Shown here piece by piece: positions 20,600 through 26,742 of a DNA stretch of 26,742 nucleotides; position 1 is the stretch's first letter; every line of letters starts with the position of its first letter. Where the stretch lies: NCBI GenBank assembly GCA_036897625.1, contig JAYMTA010000568.1, forward strand, positions 1-26,742, given 5' to 3'. Below the pieces are notes generated by a model, which made no database searches, was not told the DNA's origin, and was given only the letters and a program-made list of their open reading frames with translations. Both the position numbers and the translations under genes were made by a program. Source of the DNA: Pelargonium cotyledonis (taxonomy: Eukaryota > Streptophyta > Magnoliopsida > Geraniales > Geraniaceae).

Positions 20600-22220
20600 A
20601 CTTTCTTCAATAGTATTTTTTTATTCAATAGGAGCGTCATTCTAAACCCCACCTTATACCGTCAACGAGAAAGTTCGAATTTAAGACCTTTGAGAAAATT
20701 TAAAGTATTTTAACTTCTTGGTCCAACATGTTACATTGTAATACATTTATGCAGTTAATTTTATACCAACTGATTTTATGGTATGATATTATTATTTTTT
20801 ATTTTGTAATATTAATTATTTGAGTTTTTTTTACACTTTAATTTCTATACCTAATAGTTTTTATTAGCTTTAATATTGCTATTAAAATTGAGAAACTGGC
20901 CACTGAGCCTGGCACCCAAGGGTCCAGTACCACCACAATTTTGTGTTGACTAGAGAAAGAGAATCTAATTTAATACAAATTCTTGCATGCAGATTAATGA
21001 TAGCAGCAGTAATAATAATAGCAATTTATACTAAAGTATCAAACTTTAAATGGGCCAACATTAAGACTAATCATGTCAGTGTTAAATACGACTTTAATAA
21101 CGTCTTATAGAGTTATAGACAATGATTCTTAAGTGCGAAAAAATTGACTGAATGACACTTTTATTGTATATAAGAAAATAAAATACCACTCATGCGATGC
21201 TTTGACCTCGTCGACGTAGAAACGCATTGTTGTCGTTGTTCAACGACTTTCTTGAATCTAAACTCTTGGTTCACTTGAACATTTTTATAAAAATAAAAAA
21301 ACACATGTTAAGTGAACGCACGAGAATTCACCTCCGGAATGAGAGTATGTGAATCCGGCTTAGCAAGATATTATTCATACATATGTCTTTTTATATTTGT
21401 ATTCACAAGTATGTGAATGTGTGAGAATGAGTTGTATCTTAATCCCTAGGGGATATTTGTAGGGGTAGCTCCTTAATTCTGATTGGTAGAGAGAATATAT
21501 GAGCCAAATACATTTAATCAATCATGTGCGATCCAAATACGTTGGCGTGCCACAAATGTTGAATTTGAACTAGGTTATGCAGTGGATTCTGAGTTTGCGG
21601 AGTCAAATTGTTGGTATATATTAATTTGGGCCGAAGTGAACCAATAAATGAGTTGAGCTTATACTTAAACTAAGTTTATGTTGAATTAGGTCACTTAAAA
21701 GATCCAATAACTTATTTAGTTTCTTGTTATGAACAATGCATCTCTCTCTATATATATAATACATGAATGATCCTACACTAATAAAAAAGATTTATAACAT
21801 TTTGTAGTGACTACAACATTGGCCTCATGCCTTCATCCAAAAGCAAATGCAAAACCCTAATTAAGTAGTAGTTGGGGACTATTTGACTCCCTAAGGGCCT
21901 TATATATAGGGCTTTTGTGTATATTTTAGCCACAAGTTGGGAATTGTAATATATACTATTCCCTTCCTTTTTGGTTTTTATAGTCCTCTTTTCCTCCATT
22001 ATTTGCCTTTTTTCTTAAGCTCTAATAACTACCACCTCCTCCTAATTGGGTCCATCAAAAGCTAACACAGTACAATAATTTTCAACCATCATCAACTCTA
22101 ATAGAAAAATGAAAAAAATCTCAAACAAACAGAGTGGCATTCCCATCAAATCCCAAACCAACCCATATCTTCATTTAAAAATAGAATTTATATGCATTAG
22201 ATTTAAAAATCGAATCGATA
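20600..22220. other. intergenic, no gene seen
   Basis: AT-rich non-coding DNA with no frame worth reporting. Short AT microsatellite-like runs occur near 21747-21762 and 21897-21909. A stretch at 21300-21480 contains repeated TATGTGAAT words (21348 and 21411) and might be an old mobile-element remnant, without clear ends. Confidence 0.5.
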
Positions 22221-22229
22221 ACAAAGTGC

Positions 22230-22500
22230 TCAGTACGTAACAAACTGACTACCTCATTCATTAAATTTCACTAGCCATACAACCCTTGTCAAACACAAAA
22301 CATCTTTGATCCATTACCAAATAAAGCAAGTCATGTTCATCACATTGTTCTTCTTATTATCGAGTTGATTCAATGGTTACTCGACTTTGCTTACTACTGA
22401 GAAACTAATTAGTCAGTACGTGACAGATTGAAAAACCCATTAGTAAAATTTCACGAGCCCAATAACATATAAAGCAAATCATGACATTCATCTTCAACTT
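22230..22500. repeat. imperfect direct duplication upstream of the 22.8 kb gene
   Basis: CAGTACGTRACA occurs at 22231 and 22414, a period of 183. Both copies then share ATTGA or ACTGA, CATTNANTAAA or CATTAGTAAAA, ATTTCACKAGCC, ATAAAGCAARTCATG and TTCATC. The second copy is shorter, lacking about 30 bases in the middle. It lies 270-540 bases before the start codon of the plus-strand small gene. Confidence 0.65.
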
Positions 22501-22711
22501 CATATTGATCTTATTTATGATCATGTCCTTGTAATGAATACATAGTACAAGTCTGGTCTGGTTGGTGGAAAAAGAGAAGCTTATGATAATTTTATTTGAG
22601 CCCATAAGCTGTAAAGGAAGAGATAAAGACTCCAGCTTTATAGAACTATCCTCCCATGACCCCATCTCCACCTTTCCAACCATTTCAAATTCTTTTAACC
22701 TTCTCTCCCAA

Positions 22712-22717
22712 TATATA
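22712..22717 (+). promoter_or_regulatory. TATA box of the 22767 gene
   Basis: TATATA in a C-rich setting, 55 bases before the ATG at 22767. It predicts transcription start near 22742-22748, after the earlier in-frame ATG at 22656, which supports 22767 as the true start. Confidence 0.55.
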
Positions 22718-22766
22718 CAACCCACAAGCCACACCAAAATCTTTCTATACCAGCATTGCCAAAACA

Positions 22767-23087
22767 ATGAGAAGAGCCTATAGGAAGATGTGGAGGGTTG
22801 GGCCTTGTGCTAGCAAGAAGAATCTGCAGAGTGAATCCATGAAGGACATTGAGGAGATACTCAATGCCAAGCTTGCAACAATCATGGAAGAGCCAGAGAC
22901 ATGTGAGGAGGGCTTGACGCCGCCAAGATACAATTGGCGCGTAATGGCCAAGAAAGGGAAGAAGATTAGGATCAAGAACAAGATGGGATGCTTGTTCTTG
23001 CCTCAGTTCAGCATCAAGGAGTCTTATGCTCTTTTCATAACCGGATTCGCCTCCAAAGGTAGCTTTGGTGGACTTCTTCAGTACTGA
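22767..23087 (+). CDS. small basic protein of unknown function, 106 residues, intronless
   Basis: ATG in AAAACAATGAG and TGA at 23085-23087. An earlier in-frame ATG at 22656 would add 37 residues but lies before the TATA box, and those residues have the composition of untranslated sequence. The N-terminus is basic (MRRAYRKMWRVGPCASKK). A predicted helix (SMKDIEEILNAKLATIMEEP) follows, then an acidic turn, RYNWRVMAKKGKKIRIKNK (strongly basic), and a hydrophobic C-terminal part with FITGFASKG and ending FGGLLQY. No signal peptide or clear membrane segment. I do not recognise the family. Coding is supported by good ATG context, promoter and 3' spacing, and a sensible residue pattern. It converges on the minus-strand gene that starts at 24013. 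Confidence 0.65.
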   Translation: MRRAYRKMWRVGPCASKKNLQSESMKDIEEILNAKLATIMEEPETCEEGLTPPRYNWRVMAKKGKKIRIKNKMGCLFLPQFSIKESYALFITGFASKGSFGGLLQY

Positions 23088-23089
23088 TA

Positions 23090-23690
23090 GCTAATTTAAC
23101 ACCTTCTTGTTCCTCGTTTTCGCGTAGTTTTTGTATAGCTCTATGCACTAATGTTGTCCTTGAATTGGCATGTTTTTCACCTATGATCAAATTAAGCATC
23201 ATGTGACATGTAAATGAACTGATATTTATCGGTTCCAAGTGGTCTTGTATTGGTACCTTTTGTTTCATTTTCTTGCATTGATTTGTGTTTTTATCAGCAA
23301 TCAATCAATTGAAATGTTATTTCTTTGTTACTGAACTTGTGATTCTCTTGTTTCTGATATAAAAAGATTAGTTTTGTTCATAATTTGGAAAGTTTCAAGA
23401 GTTTCAAGAGTTTCAGAAGATCAATAGCTACCAAATAAGGACACAATGGAAACAGAAAGTGTTATGGGCAACAAAAAAAGCATCAAAACACTTTACAAAT
23501 ATGAAGTTTATAGTTGAAAAGTTGTGCAGACAACATACTTTTACTTAATTGCACATTTTGGAAGTAACAATTGTCAAGATTGTTGCTGACACACAATTAG
23601 TCTTGTTTTTCGTGTTTTTGGACTAGAAACAACGAATCAAAGAACACGAAAAACGAACAAAATTTGCCATTAAGCGCGCGCAGTATCTGA
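23090..23690. other. shared 3' region between two convergent genes
   Basis: Non-coding, T-rich then A-rich, holding the 3' UTRs of both small genes. It includes a short tandem of GTTTCAAGA (about 23392-23415). No AATAAA of clear assignment. Confidence 0.5.
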
Positions 23691-23695
23691 TATAA

Positions 23696-24013
23696 TCAAC
23701 AAAATCTTGCCAAGTTTCTGTCAGATGAATGGGACAGAACCGGAAGCCCCCATTGCGTGGCGAAGACAATGCTTGGGTAAGAACCATCCATATTCTTAAT
23801 TCTACGAGCAATCTCCGCGTAAATCCTCGCGATCTTGCTAGGCAAAACAAGCACAGAAAGCACCTTCAGTGTCAGCTTCCTAGACCTTGCAAGCCTCAGC
23901 CCCTTGAGCTGTCCATTAAGCCTCTTCACCCATATTCTCCTCCGAGGCCTCACCACTTCCTGAAAATCATCACCATGAAGCCTCTCATAGCGACACGACC
24001 TCAAGAGCACCAT
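23696..24013 (-). CDS. small arginine-rich plant protein of unknown function, 105 residues
   Basis: ATG at 24013 and TGA at 23698-23696. The protein begins MVLLRSCRYERLHGDDFQE, then has a very basic middle (RPRRRIWVKRL and LARSRKLTLKVLSVLVLPSK), then KIARIYAEIARRIKN, and a C-terminal block YPSIVFATQWGLPVLS. Ordered basic and hydrophobic blocks and a TATA box at the right distance argue for a real gene. The pattern resembles conserved intronless plant proteins of about 100 residues, but I cannot give a family name or function. The frame extends 25 codons upstream of the chosen ATG without another ATG and across the presumed transcription start, so 24013 is preferred. Confidence 0.65.
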   Translation of the reverse strand: MVLLRSCRYERLHGDDFQEVVRPRRRIWVKRLNGQLKGLRLARSRKLTLKVLSVLVLPSKIARIYAEIARRIKNMDGSYPSIVFATQWGLPVLSHSSDRNLARFC

Positions 24014-24093
24014 TTCTCGCAAGATTTGAGATCCCGAAAGGCGAAAACCGAGCAAACTTATGATGAGCTGAGACTGCAAAGCACACAATGTGG

Positions 24094-24101
24094 CTTATAA
24101 A
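24094..24101 (-). promoter_or_regulatory. TATA box of the 24013 gene
   Basis: TTTATAAG on the minus strand, about 85 bases before the ATG, predicting transcription start near 24065 and a 5' UTR of about 50 bases. Confidence 0.55.
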
Positions 24102-24104
24102 GAA

Positions 24105-25210
24105 AATGAGAGAATCTGGTGCAAGATGTTACATGACAAACACATGAGATTGGCACAAAAGGGTCAAGATGCCATCATATTTTAAGGCAATATGCTCTGC
24201 AGACTCTGCGAAACTCGGGTTTTTTAAGCAGAAAATGCTAGTGGGTGCCATGAAATGTATTGAACCCAGGACTTGAAATTTGAAAAATGTGCAGTGTCAC
24301 CAAAATGTGTGATTAGTAGAGGAATAATATTGGGAGGCATGTGCAATGATTGAGGCCATGTTAGGATTGCAAATCAGTGGCAATCATTTGGTGCTGAGGG
24401 AAAAAAAAAGGAATGTATGTGGCTGTGATGATGTTTTTTAAAACTGTAGAATCTGATATAAACTTGAAAGTTGAAGCAGTTTAGTTATTTTAAGATTGTG
24501 GGTGTGGTCAAGCTTATCAACTGTAATGGTCTAATTTGTACATTTTCGAAGATTACAGTTAGTTTCTGATAAGCTAATCAAGAATCAATCTTGTGTGCTT
24601 TTGGTGGTTGAGTCTTGAATGTTCATTTTTTTAGTAGAATGAGTGGCTAAACTTGAAAACCCAGCTGGCATTTCTTGTATGTATGTTCATGGTTTCATGA
24701 TTTTTTTGTTTGTTTTCTCTGAGCACTGTGGTGTATGACTTGGAGGAATGAAAGGTTGTGTAGACTACTGGTTTTAGCAGTGTAAATATGCCACTTAAAT
24801 TAGACTAACTGTAGAAGCTACATTGACATTAAATATTAAAGTTTAGAGACTTATTCACAACATAAGATTAAAATTGTGAATTTTTTCTATTATAAACCCA
24901 ATAATGTGATCAAAGCAAGTTTGACTAAGCGTTTCAGCGTTTCGGATTTCCTTTAAGATCTCAGGTCGAGCCTCCCTGTTGACGATATGGAATGAGACGG
25001 TGGATTAATAGCTTAAATGAAAAATAAATAAACAATAATGTGGAGATGGCAATTAGTGAAAATTACTCAAGCTTTTATGTGAAATTCATTTGATAAAAAA
25101 AAATAATAAATAAAAAACTTTATTATGATCTGTTGGGCCATGGGAATGGAGCCCACCCTTTGTTGGGCCGTTTCTGACATATTTTTGGGCTTACGCTGCC
25201 CCACTCAGAA
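24105..25210. other. intergenic, no gene seen
   Basis: AT-rich DNA upstream of the 24013 gene and downstream of the tRNA. No frame, hairpin or repeat stands out. Near 25130-25215 there are several GGGCC/GGGCY words (TGGGCC, TGGGCT and complements) that could be TCP-type sites but have no gene beside them in the right orientation. Confidence 0.5.
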
Positions 25211-25214
25211 GCCC

Positions 25215-25229
25215 AAAATAAAAATAAAA
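25215..25229 (-). terminator. Pol III terminator of tRNA-Ala
   Basis: On the minus strand, T4-A-T5-A-T4 begins immediately after the discriminator base, a normal RNA polymerase III stop signal. Confidence 0.8.
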
Positions 25230-25302
25230 TGGAGATGCGGGGTATCGATCCCCGTACCTCTCGCATGCTAAGCGAGCGCTCTACCATCTGAGCTACATCC
25301 CC
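25230..25302 (-). tRNA. tRNA-Ala(AGC)
   Basis: 73 bases that fold as a full cloverleaf. Acceptor stem GGGGATG/CATCTCC with discriminator A, D arm with TAGCTCAGATGGTAGAGC (A box), anticodon stem CTCGC/GCGAG around loop TTAGCAT with anticodon AGC, and T arm CCGGGGATCGATACCCCG with B-box GATCGATAC in place of the more usual GTTCGATTC. The third acceptor pair is G3:U70, the alanine identity element. No intron, CCA not encoded, which fits a nuclear gene. Confidence 0.97.
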
Positions 25303-25549
25303 ACATATTTATCATTTTTCTTTTTTTTTATTATTTACAGGTAAATAAAAAATTAAAATGACTCGACTAGTTTGGTAACTCCACCCAAAAAATGAGTTTA
25401 GGTTTTGAAGGTAATAGAAAGAGAAATGTATGTGGGATATTTGGGTTGTTTTCGGTATAACGAAAAGAATGCGTGAAAACAAATCATGTTTGATAATTTT
25501 GGTTGTGAAAGTTAATGCATTATTATCAAGGATAAGTGGGAAAAATCAG

Positions 25550-26190
25550 CGACCCGCAAATACTCGTCCCATGTGGGGTAGGGAATCCCTACTTTAGTGG
25601 GTGATGGGGATGGGAAATCAAATATAGTCCTCATGCGGGGAACAAGGACGAGGACAGATATGAATAAATCCCCATGAAAAAAATCTGAAACCCGGCATAA
25701 GTCTTACATATTAAATTTATGTATATGTGTTTCTAACTTATATATAGAATAGTTAAGTGTTTTTCGTATCTACATGATCGATATTTAGATAATTGTATTT
25801 AATTTTTTTTATTTCAAGTATCTATTACGTTTAATTGAAATTTTAGTTCATAAAAATTGTTGAATTGATATTGGTGTGTTGTATTAAACTTGCTAAGTTT
25901 CATTCATTATGTTATTTTTTAAGTTGTGCATTTATATTTTTCATATATGTTGTACGAGAAATGCATGCTTAAATTTTAACAAGAACACAATTTAAGTTGT
26001 AGAGTGAAAATTTGTTTACATTTATATATATAGTGTTCGTGGATATTTATTTTTCTTGTGGGCAAAATTCGATAGGAATGGGTATGGGAATGAGGATAAA
26101 TATCATTCTCATATGGGTATAGGAACGGGGACGAGTATAAATTTTTTATGCAGGGTTGGGGATGAGATTTGCAATCCCCACCCCAAACCT
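25550..26190. mobile_element. G-rich repeat pair, probable remnant of a transposable element
   Basis: Two G-rich segments, about 25590-25680 and 26070-26165, flank an AT-rich centre. They align in the same orientation: GATGGGAAATC...TCCTCATGCGGGGAACAAGGACGAG against GTATGGGAATG...ATTCTCATATGGG...GAACGGGGACGAG. Sequences of this GGGGATGGGGA / CCCGTCCCC character are common in non-autonomous plant DNA transposons. No transposase frame and no clear target-site duplication was found. Confidence 0.35.
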
Positions 26191-26244
26191 GCTCCGAGAC
26201 CATTTCTAAGTATTGTAAGAGAACAAAAGTACATCTATAAGTGA

Positions 26245-26268
26245 TTTTTTTTTTTTTTTTTTTTTTTT
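26245..26268. repeat. run of 24 T
   Basis: Uninterrupted T tract next to the G-rich repeat region. Read on the minus strand it is an A tail, which could be the end of a retroposed sequence. Confidence 0.9.
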
Positions 26269-26535
26269 GTTACTTGAGAGCTATACAATAGGGGTTAACT
26301 ATATCTTTGAAACTCCACGCTATTTTATCCGACTCAAGTAGTTAAATTCACGACTTCTCACAGAGATTTGTGTATTTTAATCGTTGAGTCTTCCCCTAAG
26401 GGAAACACCTCTAAAAAGAAATTAATGTTAGTGGATATTACTAAATTCCTTAGCCATTAGATGATGTATGGATATTGAATCTCATCCTCTCATTTTACTC
26501 AATCAACATGAATAGCAAAACAAACTTCAAAATGA

Positions 26536-26742
26536 GCTGTTGAGACTCATCAGCTCCGTGAGTTAGTGGTGACCGATCCTGGGGTCACTAGTGAAGAGGG
26601 ACGAGTGGAGGCTGGTCATGTGGCAGTTGTTGGTGTGGAGGCATCTACTGTTAACGTTGGGAGGGGTAGCTTACAGGTGATGGAGGCCATGGGTGTGGTG
26701 GTGGCTCGAAGCACTTTGCCGAATGTGGACGGAGCAATGTTT
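26536..26742 (+). CDS. open GC-rich frame cut by the window edge, unknown
   Basis: From the base after a TGA at 26533-26535 the frame stays open for 69 codons to the end of the window. Composition shifts abruptly to GC-rich near 26540. The reading includes ELVVTDPGVTSEEGRVEAGH and SLQVMEAMGVVVARSTLPN. It is valine/glycine/alanine rich, with no recognised motif. It might be an exon of a gene to the right or part of a retroelement ORF. No ATG fits an obvious start, and the other two plus frames are closed early. Confidence 0.3.

Noticed and set aside
23729-24100. Plus-strand frame opposite the 24013 gene
   Set aside because: It is antisense to a better-supported gene with a TATA box, and is rich in Pro/His/Arg as expected of a shadow frame.
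1-26742. CRISPR arrays, bacterial operons or prophage-like systems
   Set aside because: No regularly spaced direct repeats and no prokaryotic genes; all supported genes are plant nuclear genes.

Overview
The window is plant nuclear DNA, almost certainly from a eudicot. It is AT-rich, its genes carry GT-AG introns, and it encodes phytochrome A, a eukaryote-type cytosolic glutamyl-tRNA synthetase, germin-like proteins and a nuclear tRNA-Ala. I cannot name the species from sequence alone. Layout, left to right: the 3' end of a germin-like gene (+, 3-113) and a complete two-exon germin-like gene (+, 1769-3174), a small tandem cluster; about 1.6 kb with no convincing gene; a six-exon cytosolic glutamyl-tRNA synthetase (-, 4905-9072) with a housekeeping-type promoter near 9.8 kb; a four-exon PHYA gene (-, 10654-14700) with a probable 5'-leader intron and leader exon out to about 15.96 kb; about 1.8 kb of non-coding DNA with ACGT-core motifs; a possible decayed gene of unknown family (-, 17.7-18.3 kb); and a small basic, glycine-tract protein gene (-, 19679-20113) that carries an in-frame TAG. 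After a further 2.6 kb without genes come two convergent intronless small-protein genes (+ 22767-23087 and - 23696-24013), a tRNA-Ala(AGC) gene (-, 25230-25302), and a G-rich repeat region that looks like a decayed mobile element. The last 207 bases are an open, GC-richer frame cut by the window edge. The genes do not form a functional pathway; this is ordinary eudicot gene order with each gene under its own promoter. PHYA is the far-red/red photoreceptor, GluRS charges cytosolic tRNA-Glu, and the germin-like proteins are secreted cupins. I did not find a clear new multi-gene system. The most unusual items are (1) the small gene whose coding frame is broken only by one TAG 26 codons after a good ATG, (2) imperfect direct duplications in non-coding DNA at PHYA (a 146-bp period in the 5'-leader intron and a 93-bp period in the 3' flank) and upstream of the 22.8 kb gene (183-bp period), (3) a series of short upstream ORFs in the inferred PHYA leader, and (4) an ABRE/G-box cluster upstream of the TAG-bearing gene. 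All gene models were made by hand from reading frames, splice-site consensus and family knowledge; none is confirmed by transcripts.
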